Assembly: GCA_044361365.1 (NCBI GenBank)
Contig: JBIKIW010000003.1
Span: 1-53,522, forward strand
DNA: 53,522 nucleotides
Direction of reading: 5' to 3'
From: JBIKIW01 sp044361365
GTDB taxonomy: Bacteria; Patescibacteriota; JACMRA01
Below the pieces are notes generated by a model, which saw only the letters and a list, made by a program, of their open reading frames with translations, did no database searches and was not told the DNA's origin. Shown here piece by piece: positions 22,095 through 31,767 of the stretch; position 1 is the first letter of the stretch; the number at the start of each line of letters is the position of its first letter. A program made the position numbers and the translations under genes.

Positions 22095-24062
22095 CTAACT
22101 TATTTTCCTTAATTCCTTGAGTTTTTGAATCAATTCCAAAACGATTTTGACATATTCTGCTTGGCTCCAAGTTAGTGGTGTCGCCGACAACTGTTCACCT
22201 GTAAAAGGGTTTATTTGTTCGGATAAAACACCACTTGGTAAGGCGTTTTTTATTGTCCAATCTAGCCATTTATAAGTTTGGGCTAATTCAGATTCGCTCT
22301 TGGCTTTTTTGAGATAATATTTACCAAGCCACAAACTTGTGATAAACCAAGGATTTCCGGGGGTGTCGTAACTAACCCTAAAATAATAATCACCTTCATA
22401 CCTGCAAACCCCGCCAATATCAGTCTTGCAGACAATTTTTTGCTCCACAGTTGCAATCGATTTGATTACTTTTTCATCACGAATATCCAAAACTCCAAAC
22501 TCCAAAATTCCGTGTATGCTAGACATATCTACGGTTTTATCTACGAAAATTCCTTTATCGGTAAAATTTACGAGCTTTACAAAACTACCCAACTCTTCTG
22601 ACCACAAATACTTTAAAATAGCTTCTTTAAGCTCAAAAGCGGTTTTTAGGTATCTTTCTTTGTCTTCAGTTTTCCCTAAAAGTTCGGCAAAATTGGCAGC
22701 TGCATTTAACCCGGCGTAAACTGTTGAGGCTGTAAAAGTGCTAATTCCGAATTTTTCTTCCCAGAGGTCGTAAGTTGGGGAGGGTAATTTGGTTTTTGGG
22801 TCGATGAATTTGACCATAAACTCGGCTGGATTTTTAATGAGTTTTTGATACATTTCCTGAACCAATTCCAAATCTTTAGTTTGTTCGTAATATTTCCAAA
22901 AAGCGTATAAAACAAGTGCGGTTTCGTCTTCCTGAATCGGCAATTCATTTTTGAGATCCCTTACCCACGGATGCCACGAACTTCCAAGTGAACTGTCAGC
23001 TCTATACTTGTGAAGCATGTAGCCTTCGTCGGTGATTACGTCAGCACAAAATCTGAAAAAGTTTTCGGGAATATGAAAATAACCAGCTTGAATTAACGGT
23101 AAAATCACCAAAGCTCCATCTCGTGGCCACATGTAGCTATAGGTTCCACGTCCATTTTTGAGTAAATCGGAGTCCCCTGAGGCGATAATTACACCATTCT
23201 CACCAGCATGTGTATCAATAAGTAGTAAAGATTTTTTGAATTGATCGATATATTTTTGATCTAGGTCTAAAAAGTCGATATTTTGTTTGCTTAGCCAAGC
23301 CTCCCAGTAATCTCGAGTGGAATCAACCAATTTTTGTGGGGTTTTCTGCAAAACCAAGTCGTTTAATTGATGAACTTCTGAAATATTTTTACCAATAGTT
23401 ATCCAATATTCGACTTTTTGTGCTGAACTGGCTTCAACTTCTAGTGTCAAACCAATAACAGAATCTACTCTACCATGCTCCACGTTGTTTTTGCTCAAAA
23501 TCCCATCTTCAGAATCTTTGTAGGTACCTTCTTTTCCTTCAATCCCAAGGAGTCCAATAGAATAATCGTCAAAAGTTTCTCCTTTTTGGTTTCGAGCATT
23601 GATCATAAAAAACCTCTCACCTTTGTAATGCACGATGCATTTTTGGTCGTGATCGTAAATAGCTGTGTCACCTCTAAAAGACTCAGAAATTTCAAATTGT
23701 TGGTTGATAAAAAGTTTAATTTTACGATTAGACTGAGCTAAATTCTGAATTTTGATCAAACGAATAAAAATATCTTTTTGGTTGTACAAACAGTCTGTAA
23801 GTTCAATTTTTAGTTGCAGATTTGAATTGGTAGCGGTTATTTTTCCGATCATGGTGTCTTTTTCAAAATCGATCAAAATCTGCCAAGAGCCATCATCAAA
23901 CCATGAAAATTTGTTGTCTGCCCAAACTCCAATCTTGTGGGTGTAATTTCCCATTAGGTGATTTTCTAGCCCAACATACGGGTAATAAAGATCGTGAATC
24001 TGACCAAATTTATCTAAACCGATTAGTGTGTTGCTGTTACCGTAGCAAATTGATTTACCCAT
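22095..24062 (-). CDS. GH15-family glucoamylase-type glycoside hydrolase
   Basis: The 655-residue enzyme has the bacterial/archaeal GH15 layout: an N-terminal beta-sandwich domain (about 1-260) beginning MGKSICYGNSNTLIGLDKFG, then an (alpha/alpha)6 barrel. Motifs include TYSYMWPRDGALVI, SSWHPWVRD, the general acid in LPIQEDETALVLYAFWKYYE (its first Glu pair), and the general base in PLTWSQAEYVKIVLEL. Such enzymes release glucose from alpha-glucans or act on trehalose or related sugars. There is no signal peptide. With GH57 and GT4 next to it, it probably mobilises an intracellular glucan. A MYSYMWPRD-type barrel entry and full length make the family call firm. Confidence 0.92.
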   Translation of the reverse strand: MGKSICYGNSNTLIGLDKFGQIHDLYYPYVGLENHLMGNYTHKIGVWADNKFSWFDDGSWQILIDFEKDTMIGKITATNSNLQLKIELTDCLYNQKDIFIRLIKIQNLAQSNRKIKLFINQQFEISESFRGDTAIYDHDQKCIVHYKGERFFMINARNQKGETFDDYSIGLLGIEGKEGTYKDSEDGILSKNNVEHGRVDSVIGLTLEVEASSAQKVEYWITIGKNISEVHQLNDLVLQKTPQKLVDSTRDYWEAWLSKQNIDFLDLDQKYIDQFKKSLLLIDTHAGENGVIIASGDSDLLKNGRGTYSYMWPRDGALVILPLIQAGYFHIPENFFRFCADVITDEGYMLHKYRADSSLGSSWHPWVRDLKNELPIQEDETALVLYAFWKYYEQTKDLELVQEMYQKLIKNPAEFMVKFIDPKTKLPSPTYDLWEEKFGISTFTASTVYAGLNAAANFAELLGKTEDKERYLKTAFELKEAILKYLWSEELGSFVKLVNFTDKGIFVDKTVDMSSIHGILEFGVLDIRDEKVIKSIATVEQKIVCKTDIGGVCRYEGDYYFRVSYDTPGNPWFITSLWLGKYYLKKAKSESELAQTYKWLDWTIKNALPSGVLSEQINPFTGEQLSATPLTWSQAEYVKIVLELIQKLKELRKIS

Positions 24063-24259
24063 AATTTATGTATTTATTTTTGTTTTGCCATTTGGATTTG
24101 AAAGGAAAAAATGGCTTAAATTCATTATTCAACCTATTTTAGAACAGGTTTTTATTTTTTACCAGAGTTTTTTGGAAATTCATATTATTTGTATGAGATA
24201 AGTTGCAATAGACAAACTTTAAAATACTTTTTACCCTACAAAAACTTACTATTTCTCAC

Positions 24260-25699
24260 ATGAAATTTCTCTACAACCTGGTCTCAAATTTTGCTACTTG
24301 GATAATTCCAATTTTGCTAATTGTGTTTAGTTTTACAATCAATTTAACCAATGCAAGTCTGCACAAACAAACTCTAAAAAATTCTGATTTTTACTCAAAA
24401 GTTAGTAATGAATTGCAAGGCAATACACTTCAAGAAAGCCAAGTTAAAAAAGGTTTTGGATCGATTTTGTTTTCAGCAGTTCTCAAGGACCTAGCAACTC
24501 CTGGTTGGGTGCAAAACTTAACTGAAAGAAATATTGATAATATTACCAGCTGGTTAAAAGGCGAAAAAAGCGACCTAACACTTTATATTCCCTCTAAAGA
24601 AATCGAGCTATCTGCAACCAAAACGATTGACGCTCAAACTAAAAAAGCAACTGGTAAATTTGGTAACGACATTCCACTTTGCACCACAGAAGAAGAGAAT
24701 ACTCTAAAACGTGAAGGAATAAATTTGGATCAAAGTTTTTGTCTGCCAGAATCTGTAAAAAGTGGACAGCAAAATTTAACTGACTTTTTGGGATTAAAAA
24801 CTCAAGACACTCAAAACAGCGAATTTTTGGATAAATTGGTTAAAAATAACACCCTAAACCCATTCAACGACAGTATCAAAGCAAGCGATTTGCCAGCTGA
24901 AAATACTTTCCGCAAAAACTTTTACGAGAATTTAAACAGGGTTAGAAATGGGTACGCCTGGTTGTATTCGGTTAGTTGGACTTTACCCTTAATTTGCCTT
25001 GCCTTGTTTGTGATTTCAATGTTTGCAGCCAAAATGTCCGAACGAAATTTGTGGCGAGAAGCGAGAAGATTTTTGTGGCAGTCTGCAACTGGAACCTTGG
25101 TCACGATTGCTTTGTTGATTTTGATGTTTGGTGGATCTGCTTATTTAACTTCTTACTTTCAAAATGTTCTGTTTCAAGGATTTGGGAGCGATCAACTAGT
25201 TAGTTTGGTAGCTTTAGAAGTGGTTAAATTTACCTTCAATCTTTCTTCGATAGGTTTTTGGGTGGCTATTGTATCGCTGATAATTTTTGGGGCGATGCAA
25301 TTTGTAAACGAAAAGGACTTACTAGCTACCAACAAACAACGCAATAATAAACTTAAGTTTAAGTCTGAAACTGTAGATCCTGATCTAAATTCTACTTTTG
25401 ATGGTAATTTTAAAAATATACTTTTTGAATCTCAGAAGCAACAAACCCCAACAGCTCAAGTAAACATAGCCAAGCCTGATCTAACCTCGGATATTAGCCA
25501 AGCCAAACCTTTTACAGTCCCAACTTTTACACCAAGTACTGGTCCTGATTTTAGCACACAAAGCCAAAATCCTGTTTTAAACCCAGAAACCTCTAGCCCT
25601 CAAGCTGAACATCACCGCCCAATTAGTTTGGAAGAGTTAAAAAATGAATCTGAGGGAGTTTCACCACAACCAAATAAACCAAGAATGCCTGGATTGTAG
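24260..25699 (+). CDS. Membrane protein with large extracytoplasmic domain and Pro-rich tail
   Basis: The 479-residue protein has an N-terminal membrane helix (about 12-30), an external domain of about 200 residues with a pair of cysteines (IPLCTTEEEN, SFCLPESV), three membrane helices (about 233-255, 278-300, 325-348) and a Gln/Pro/Ser-rich cytoplasmic tail (KPFTVPTFTPSTGPDFS, SPQPNKPRMPGL). The shape is common among envelope proteins of this group, but I recognise no family. It is transcribed away from the GH15 gene, in the middle of the carbohydrate region, and does not share a transcript with its neighbours. Confidence 0.75.
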   Translation: MKFLYNLVSNFATWIIPILLIVFSFTINLTNASLHKQTLKNSDFYSKVSNELQGNTLQESQVKKGFGSILFSAVLKDLATPGWVQNLTERNIDNITSWLKGEKSDLTLYIPSKEIELSATKTIDAQTKKATGKFGNDIPLCTTEEENTLKREGINLDQSFCLPESVKSGQQNLTDFLGLKTQDTQNSEFLDKLVKNNTLNPFNDSIKASDLPAENTFRKNFYENLNRVRNGYAWLYSVSWTLPLICLALFVISMFAAKMSERNLWREARRFLWQSATGTLVTIALLILMFGGSAYLTSYFQNVLFQGFGSDQLVSLVALEVVKFTFNLSSIGFWVAIVSLIIFGAMQFVNEKDLLATNKQRNNKLKFKSETVDPDLNSTFDGNFKNILFESQKQQTPTAQVNIAKPDLTSDISQAKPFTVPTFTPSTGPDFSTQSQNPVLNPETSSPQAEHHRPISLEELKNESEGVSPQPNKPRMPGL

Positions 25700-25741
25700 G
25701 ATTGTGCTAATTCTGCAAATAACAATCTCATTGTAAAGGGT

Positions 25742-25837
25742 TTATACTCGTTTCACTAAAAATATTTAACTAAACACCAACCTAACTTCAAATTGAAACT
25801 AAACTATTTGTGGTAGTAATTAGCGAAACTAGTATAA
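25742..25837. repeat. Palindromic MITE-like repeat, copy 3 (complete, without nested insert)
   Basis: This 96-bp element has terminal inverted repeats TTATACTCGTTTCACTAA and TTAGCGAAACTAGTATAA (16 of 18 positions complementary). The body (AACACCAACCTAAC, TTCAAATTGAA, AACTAAACTATTTGTGGTAG) matches the copies at 4684 and 6070, but the hairpin segment present there after AACTAAACT is missing. It lies between the membrane protein and the GH13_18 gene. Confidence 0.8.
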
Positions 25838-25890
25838 ATAATTTTTGCGTTTTAATATACTGTAACGATAAATAATGAAATTGTTATAGA

Positions 25891-27351
25891 CTAGCTCACA
25901 AAACTAACAACCTCCCCACTTGGCTTCGTGTATTCAATTTCAGACTTGTAATTTTTTAGATCAATAACGGCTTTAGCAAAGTGATTTTGATTTTTCCAGA
26001 TTAGGTTTAGGGTGCTAGAATCTGACTCCAAAACTTCCAATTCTCCATCAAAAGCTAGGCATTCCGATCGAAATTCCATGAGTTTAAGGAGCCGCTTTAC
26101 CACGGGTTTTTCAAATTCTTTTTCAGCCTCGTTTAGATCGTAGTTGTGACGGTTTAAATCCCTACCCCAACCTCCAACTTTTTCAGCCAAAGCGTGAATC
26201 GCCTCAAAGTCGTTTTTGCCTGCCAAAAGCCCGTTATAATAAACTTGCGGGATACCTGGAGCAAACATTTGCACGGTGCGAGCTGTGATGTAAGCGTCGT
26301 CGTTTTCACCCAAAAGTGAATAGTATGAGCCATCAATTTGATACACTTCTTTGGTGCCGTCTCCGCTGTAGTTGTAGTTGATTTGGGCATCATATTCATT
26401 CACCATTTTCTGCCAAGTTCTCTCCATTTCTTCAGGTTTCATGTAGCCTTCACAATCAACCACTGGGATTCCATCGTGAGTGTCTAGAGTCGTAACTTGT
26501 TTTCTTGGGCAAACTTGCAGCCAGTTTTTGAGGTTTGGGCTGTAGCCATCAAATATCGCCTGAGCTGTCATGAGTGGCAAAAGAAAATCGTAGGTTCGTA
26601 ATCCGTGATCGCTAAATTTTTGTTGATAGCTCCAATTTCCGTGAATTTCGGGTAAAAGCTCGGCATCAAAAGCGTCGCTAAATTTTTTAATCCAATCCAA
26701 AAATTCCCAGATTTGAGGTTCCACAAAAAAGCAACTTGTGCCTACTTTTTTGGTGACATATCCAACCGCATCAAGACGAACAAGTTTTACACCTCTTCGA
26801 AGCATGTACAAGAAAAATCCCGCATAAACATTGCGATAAACGGGAGAATTTACATCTAGGTCGATCTGCTGATCCGACTCAAAAGTTTGCCAAATGTATT
26901 CTTTGTGACCGTCTGGAAAATCAATTAAAGTTTCAGGTGAGGAAGGTTTTCGCAGATATATATTTTTTAGCTCTTCTTCGGGAATTCTACCTTCTGGCCA
27001 AAGCTTTTGGATTTGCAAAAACATGTCGTAATATTCCGATTTTTGACCATTTTTGAGGTAATCTTGAAAGAAAATTGAGCTTCTGGAGATGTGATTTGGG
27101 ATAAAATCTGCCATCAGATCAAAATCTTTTCCAATCTTCTCGACATCGTCCCAAGTACCAAATTTTGGGTCAACAATGTCATATGCTGTTGGGCAAAATC
27201 CCCGATCGGCAGTGGACGGGTAGAACGGCAAGATGTGAACTCCGCCAATGGATTTTTTGAGGTAGCGGTTTAGAACGTAGTGTAATTCTTGTAGATTTGT
27301 ACCAAGGCTGTCAGCGTATGTGATTAGCTGGGGTTTGTTTTTTAGAGGCAT
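25891..27351 (-). CDS. GH13_18-type sugar phosphorylase (sucrose/glucosylglycerate phosphorylase family)
   Basis: The 486-residue protein fits the sucrose phosphorylase subfamily in length and motifs: GGVHILPFYPSTADRGF (36-52), ADFIPNHISRSS (81-92), the nucleophile D194 in VRLDAVGYV, the acid/base E235 in LLPEIHGN, and the stabilising D293 in LDTHDGIPVVD. This subfamily reversibly phosphorolyses alpha-glucosides of fructose, glycerol or glycerate. The two genes upstream on the same strand (17- and 18-base gaps) look like a GpgS-type glycosyltransferase and a GH63 hydrolase, which favours glucosylglycerate over sucrose. That assignment rests on context; sequence alone cannot separate the members. 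Confidence 0.88.
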   Translation of the reverse strand: MPLKNKPQLITYADSLGTNLQELHYVLNRYLKKSIGGVHILPFYPSTADRGFCPTAYDIVDPKFGTWDDVEKIGKDFDLMADFIPNHISRSSIFFQDYLKNGQKSEYYDMFLQIQKLWPEGRIPEEELKNIYLRKPSSPETLIDFPDGHKEYIWQTFESDQQIDLDVNSPVYRNVYAGFFLYMLRRGVKLVRLDAVGYVTKKVGTSCFFVEPQIWEFLDWIKKFSDAFDAELLPEIHGNWSYQQKFSDHGLRTYDFLLPLMTAQAIFDGYSPNLKNWLQVCPRKQVTTLDTHDGIPVVDCEGYMKPEEMERTWQKMVNEYDAQINYNYSGDGTKEVYQIDGSYYSLLGENDDAYITARTVQMFAPGIPQVYYNGLLAGKNDFEAIHALAEKVGGWGRDLNRHNYDLNEAEKEFEKPVVKRLLKLMEFRSECLAFDGELEVLESDSSTLNLIWKNQNHFAKAVIDLKNYKSEIEYTKPSGEVVSFVS

Positions 27352-27368
27352 AAGTTTTATAAAAAAAT

Positions 27369-28526
27369 TTAAATTTCAAAAGGTTGTCTATTATTTATTA
27401 TTTCGTTGAGGCAATTATCAAACAAGATATTCCAGCTGATAAAATTTGGAGCTGCTAAAGGCTGTCCGTTTTCAGCATCGTAATTTTCATGCATACCTCC
27501 CGATTTTTGAATATCTTGCAATAATAAATTGTGAATTTTAAGGCATATCTCAATAGCTTCTTTGGTAAACCCATAATTTAAAAGACCTTGAATGTGCAGA
27601 TAATTTGCTATTGGCCAAATCGGTCCTTGCCAGTTTGAGTGTGGTTTTATCATGTTTATATTGTTGTATTCAATATCTTGCTTTGAAAGTGTTCGTATTC
27701 CATAATCTGATAAAAGATGATCTGTATTAAGTAGATAATTTTTGATAGTTTTTTCGGCTTGATGACTGCTAAGAATATCTTCCCAGAGTGGCAAAAAACA
27801 AGAATAGCTTATTCTTTTGATATATTCACCATTTGAAATATCCAAGTTCCAAAAAATCCCATCTTCTTCACTCCACAAATATTTTAGCATATTTTCTTTT
27901 ATCTTCTCAGCTTTTTGGGTATACCATGTAGAATCTTTAGCAAGTCCAACCTTATCTGCAATTTGAGACATCGCTTTGCACTCACGGTACATAAAAGTAT
28001 TGAAATCAACAGAAATAACGCTTTTGTTGGGGTAGTTTAAAGAAGCTACATTGTTATCCGCACCTGATTCCATGCTGTCGTACCACACTCCAAGATCATA
28101 TTTTTCCACCCAAAAATGATCAAATCTATAATTTACAATTTTTTGAATTTTTCCCCAGTAATCTTTGCACCAATCCCAATCCTGCAAATATTTTGAAGCT
28201 AGTAGCACACCTTGAGCTAGTAACGGTTTCATTTGATTCAATCTTGGGTCATCACCTTCAGGTGTAATACAGCCCGCTACCTTACCATTTTCTTGAGAGT
28301 TTAAAATATAATTCAATGACCAGTTTTTTAAAAAAATTGCATTTTTAATGCCTTGAGAACTTAAAGCTCCTGCCATAAAAAAGGCATCCCAATCCCACTG
28401 CTCTGTGTAAGGTCCAGCTGGAACGAGGTAATCGTATTTTAAGGCTTTATTTGCAGGTTTGATAATTCCTTTGTAAGTGTAGTTTAGAGCTTGTTTGATT
28501 TTATCAATTTCTTGATTATAGTTCAT
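27369..28526 (-). CDS. GH63-type hydrolase (mannosyl-/glucosylglycerate hydrolase-like)
   Basis: The 385-residue (alpha/alpha)6-barrel enzyme contains QWDWDAFFMAGALS (43-56), GVWYDSMESGADNNV with the acidic pair, SNWQGPIWPIANYL and GGMHENYDAENGQPL near the C-terminus. This short, single-domain form with the DSMESG and MHENYDAENG segments is the pattern of mannosylglycerate and glucosylglycerate hydrolases, rather than of long glucosidase-type GH63 proteins. It would release glycerate and a hexose from the compatible solute. It is the middle gene of a three-gene operon with a GpgS-like enzyme upstream and a phosphorylase downstream, so the operon holds both a synthetic and two breakdown routes. 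Confidence 0.82.
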   Translation of the reverse strand: MNYNQEIDKIKQALNYTYKGIIKPANKALKYDYLVPAGPYTEQWDWDAFFMAGALSSQGIKNAIFLKNWSLNYILNSQENGKVAGCITPEGDDPRLNQMKPLLAQGVLLASKYLQDWDWCKDYWGKIQKIVNYRFDHFWVEKYDLGVWYDSMESGADNNVASLNYPNKSVISVDFNTFMYRECKAMSQIADKVGLAKDSTWYTQKAEKIKENMLKYLWSEEDGIFWNLDISNGEYIKRISYSCFLPLWEDILSSHQAEKTIKNYLLNTDHLLSDYGIRTLSKQDIEYNNINMIKPHSNWQGPIWPIANYLHIQGLLNYGFTKEAIEICLKIHNLLLQDIQKSGGMHENYDAENGQPLAAPNFISWNILFDNCLNEIINNRQPFEI

Positions 28527-28544
28527 ATTATAGTTTTTTTAAGT

Positions 28545-30287
28545 TTATTTGAGTGAATATTGAGATACTTTAACTTGATTCACACTTTTAGGTTGTTTTG
28601 AGTTTTTAGTTTGAATAACATTATTGGCAAGCATTTGATTTAGACTTGGTAATAAAAGCCCTTGCTGTGAAACATACGCTTGTTTAGGTCTTTGTGTAGA
28701 CTCATCCGCAATAGTCACTATAGAAAGTTTTTCTCTTGTAAAATAGTTTAGTTGTGCTATTTGTAGAGGGTTTAAATCTGATAGACTTGATAAGTTGTTT
28801 GCATCCATCCAGCTCAATACTTTTTGCATATGTTGAGCCAACACACTCATCTCATTCCACTCTCTAGTTGAGTCAGAAATTCCACATTCTTTTTTAGGAA
28901 CTGGATTAAGTACCTGCAAAAGATTTTGATTGCCTGTTAAAATCGATTTACTCATGGCATGAATATTAAAGATATGCTCTACTGCCATTCCAAGTGGTAT
29001 TGGCATTTGCTTAATTTGTCCCCATTTCATAGCTCTTTCTCCGGTATGTGGCCAAAGTATAGAACTCAAACCTAATGCAAGTTTGCGAATTTGGGGATTG
29101 TTGGACTGCATTGCAAATTGATCATGAAACAGATTGGTTAGCTGGTTGTTTCTTCCAACCCCAGACTTGGCTATCATAAAAGCATCTGCAATATTATTAA
29201 ACCTTTCTTGGTTATCTTTCATAGCTATTCCTAACATCTCTATTGCTCCATAATCAGCTGGATTTATAATATCAGAATCATGCAAGAGGATAATCGTATC
29301 ATCGTTTATTTCACCATTTTGTTCTTGCTTCAAAAGATCCAAATAAGCCGCCAACAAAGTAGCACCTTTTGTGCCAATACCGTTTTCAAGTCTGCCTGTA
29401 TCAAAGTTGAAAGAATCCACTGGTAACACTCCTATTCTGCCCAGCTGTTCCCAATCTATGGATGAAAGCATTGCTCTTTGATCGAGATATTTTGCTCCTT
29501 GCTTTTCAATACTAGCCTGCCTACTTTCAACCAGACCTTCTTTACCTTCTAGAACTGCATTTGGTGTCAGAACTTTGCCTTCTCCAACCAAACTAGATGC
29601 GTATCGTGCATCGACAAGCACCGTACTTTCATCAACAAAAGGAATTACAACTCTTAAATTAGCTTCTCTTAAATACTCACGAACCTCTTCTTTAATTCCT
29701 TCCATTTCTGGTGAATTTATAGCTCTTGGATATTCACTGCCTCGAATTGTTGGAGAGTTGTAAAAAGATTTTGTGTACAAATTTCTAAAGTCACCTGATA
29801 GCTGATCAAAACTTACACTTCTGGCATTTGCAGGTCTAGAACCTATTCGAGTTGAACTGTTGATTGGTGTAGCTAAAAGTGAAACTCCGCTATCAAGATC
29901 TGAAATTACAGAGTCCAAAACCTGTCCGAAACTCTCAGGATTATAATCAGGTCTTTTTATTTGTTCGCACAGATTAGGATTATCTGAGTTTTCTAAAATC
30001 TTTACTTCTCTTTGCTGATGCCAATAAATTTCATCAAAAATATCTGCCATTTTTTGAGCTAAGCCTAGTTTTTGGTTTTCATTTTCGGTTTGATTGATCT
30101 CTGTTTGAACTTGCTCCAACTCTGAAATTTTTGTTTGTGGAATTTTGTTTGTGTCTATTTGATCAAAGTGATTTGATCGATCCGCAACATATTTGGGATT
30201 TTCTAAAAAAGAAAAAATACTAAGAAGCTTTTCTTCTGCATTAGAATCAATTGAACATTGAGGGGTTTTGAACATTGTTAGTTCCAT
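28545..30287 (-). CDS. GT-A glycosyltransferase resembling glucosyl-3-phosphoglycerate synthase
   Basis: I start at the ATG at 30287 (580 residues); the in-frame TTG at 30326 is less likely and a second ATG lies at 30275. The first 230 residues are helical with no known motif. A GT-A core follows: GIGTKGATLLAAYLDLL (about 303-319, like the GKGxxL motif), the metal-binding LLHDSDIINP (about 334-343), and the acceptor-side WPHTGERAMK...MPIPLGMAVEHIF segment (about 412-440) that matches the L-x-GE-x-A and P-x-P-x-G-x-x-VE blocks of GpgS (GT81). The donor would be a nucleotide sugar and the acceptor 3-phosphoglycerate. The long N-terminal extension is not part of known GpgS enzymes. First gene of the solute operon. 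Confidence 0.7.
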   Translation of the reverse strand: MELTMFKTPQCSIDSNAEEKLLSIFSFLENPKYVADRSNHFDQIDTNKIPQTKISELEQVQTEINQTENENQKLGLAQKMADIFDEIYWHQQREVKILENSDNPNLCEQIKRPDYNPESFGQVLDSVISDLDSGVSLLATPINSSTRIGSRPANARSVSFDQLSGDFRNLYTKSFYNSPTIRGSEYPRAINSPEMEGIKEEVREYLREANLRVVIPFVDESTVLVDARYASSLVGEGKVLTPNAVLEGKEGLVESRQASIEKQGAKYLDQRAMLSSIDWEQLGRIGVLPVDSFNFDTGRLENGIGTKGATLLAAYLDLLKQEQNGEINDDTIILLHDSDIINPADYGAIEMLGIAMKDNQERFNNIADAFMIAKSGVGRNNQLTNLFHDQFAMQSNNPQIRKLALGLSSILWPHTGERAMKWGQIKQMPIPLGMAVEHIFNIHAMSKSILTGNQNLLQVLNPVPKKECGISDSTREWNEMSVLAQHMQKVLSWMDANNLSSLSDLNPLQIAQLNYFTREKLSIVTIADESTQRPKQAYVSQQGLLLPSLNQMLANNVIQTKNSKQPKSVNQVKVSQYSLK

Positions 30288-30473
30288 AAAAAAAATAAAA
30301 TAAAAAATACAGTAACCCAAATCCAAAAATGGACTTAAAATTCTAAAACTGGATTACTAAACGAGATAGAATTTGAACTCAATCTAAAATAAAATTGCTA
30401 TAAAGACCTCAAAACAAGGATTTGTACTTATAATTTGAAGTAATCTAAAAACAAAATAATTTAAACGACTGAG

Positions 30474-31643
30474 CTAAATTCCCATCGGTGGTGCCAAACT
30501 AAACCAACTAAAACTTAACCTAAAACCAAACAATTTTTGAATTACAAAAACTCGCTTTTCTTCTAAGATTATTTGAATTCGAACAGACTTTGACGAACCT
30601 AAAATAAATCCAAATTTGACTCGTGAAAAATGAATTTGCCCTATCTCCAAACCAATTTCTAAAAGGGTTTTTTCAACCAATTTTTTGTATCCAAAAGCTT
30701 CCCAAAAAAGCGAACCTTCTAGCAAAAATTTGAGTTGTAAATTATGTTTTTTAAGTAGTTCTTTTTTATAAAAATAAATCCCGGCAATTTGAGTTGCAAC
30801 CAGTTTTGCGGATTGAATTATGAGTTGATTTAAAATTTCAAATTCTAGTGAATTGTCTTGTCTTTTAAGGATTTTATTGATACCTAAAAGTGAGTCAATT
30901 TTGGTTAGGTTTAGTTTTTCAGCTTGTAGGTTGTAACTTCGTATAATACCTTTTGTACTGGCAATATCTGAAATTTGATTTTCACCAATCTTCCATTTTC
31001 CCGCTTCCAGATTGATAAAATTGGACTGACCCTCAAAAAATCCAAAGTTAATTCCAGTTGCCACAACTCCAGCGATTGTGGTTGCAAAATTATTTTTATT
31101 TTCCCTAGCAAGCATTCCTAAACTTACCAAATTGTTGAGGGTTGAAACTTGAATTTGTCTGCCAGTTTTTTGTTGAATTTGGGTTTCTAATTCGCCACCA
31201 ATTTGTTTGCCGATTAAACCTTCCAAATTGTGAATACGGTGATTTTTGACCAAAATACTATCCACTTTTTTTTGATCCGAAACCAGCTTTAAGTGAGCGG
31301 CAATATTTACCAAAAGGTAATCAATATTTGGAGAAATTTTAGCACAAATTATATCGTAAAATTCTTCGCTAGAGTTAATTTTTTGTAGGTCAAAATTCTG
31401 AGTTTCCAAGATAACAGTTTGTCCGTTTGGTTTTTTTTGAACAATTGCCAACTCGATATGCGAACCTCCAATATACAAAATTTGAAAAGGTTTTTGGGTT
31501 TTTATTTGGGTAAAATTATCGATTTTATTGGAGTCAAAACTAAGCTCAGAAATTTCATTTTTACTGGCTTTTCTAAGCTCTTGGGCAAATTCCAAAGATA
31601 GCCGTTTTAGCTGTATGTTAGAAAATTCGCTTACTCTGACCAT
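30474..31643 (-). CDS. Hexokinase-fold protein lacking catalytic residues
   Basis: The 389-residue protein follows the eukaryotic-type hexokinase pattern: a phosphate-1-like strand LYIGGSHIELAIV (56-68), a domain with TLNNLVSLGML (168-178), the VVATGINFGFFEG turn (193-205) with NLEAGKW, and LLEGSLFWEAFGYKKLVEKTL near residue 320, matching the DGSvy...P.f block. Compared with active hexokinases, the Asp of LDLGGTN is Tyr57-region YIGGSH, and the catalytic Asp of the NDT motif is Asn (N171). It may therefore bind but not phosphorylate a sugar. The gene follows the solute operon (147-base gap) on the same strand and is transcribed away from 31768-32380. Confidence 0.65.
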   Translation of the reverse strand: MVRVSEFSNIQLKRLSLEFAQELRKASKNEISELSFDSNKIDNFTQIKTQKPFQILYIGGSHIELAIVQKKPNGQTVILETQNFDLQKINSSEEFYDIICAKISPNIDYLLVNIAAHLKLVSDQKKVDSILVKNHRIHNLEGLIGKQIGGELETQIQQKTGRQIQVSTLNNLVSLGMLARENKNNFATTIAGVVATGINFGFFEGQSNFINLEAGKWKIGENQISDIASTKGIIRSYNLQAEKLNLTKIDSLLGINKILKRQDNSLEFEILNQLIIQSAKLVATQIAGIYFYKKELLKKHNLQLKFLLEGSLFWEAFGYKKLVEKTLLEIGLEIGQIHFSRVKFGFILGSSKSVRIQIILEEKRVFVIQKLFGFRLSFSWFSLAPPMGI

Positions 31644-31767
31644 TTTGCTCCTGAAGTTAGAAATTCGAATTTAGTGAAAGATTTCGCAGGATCTGTCAAT
31701 GACTCTAAAATTCAATCCGATTTGTTTAAACCCAAAAAATATGCTTTTAATAAAAAAACCTAACCTT

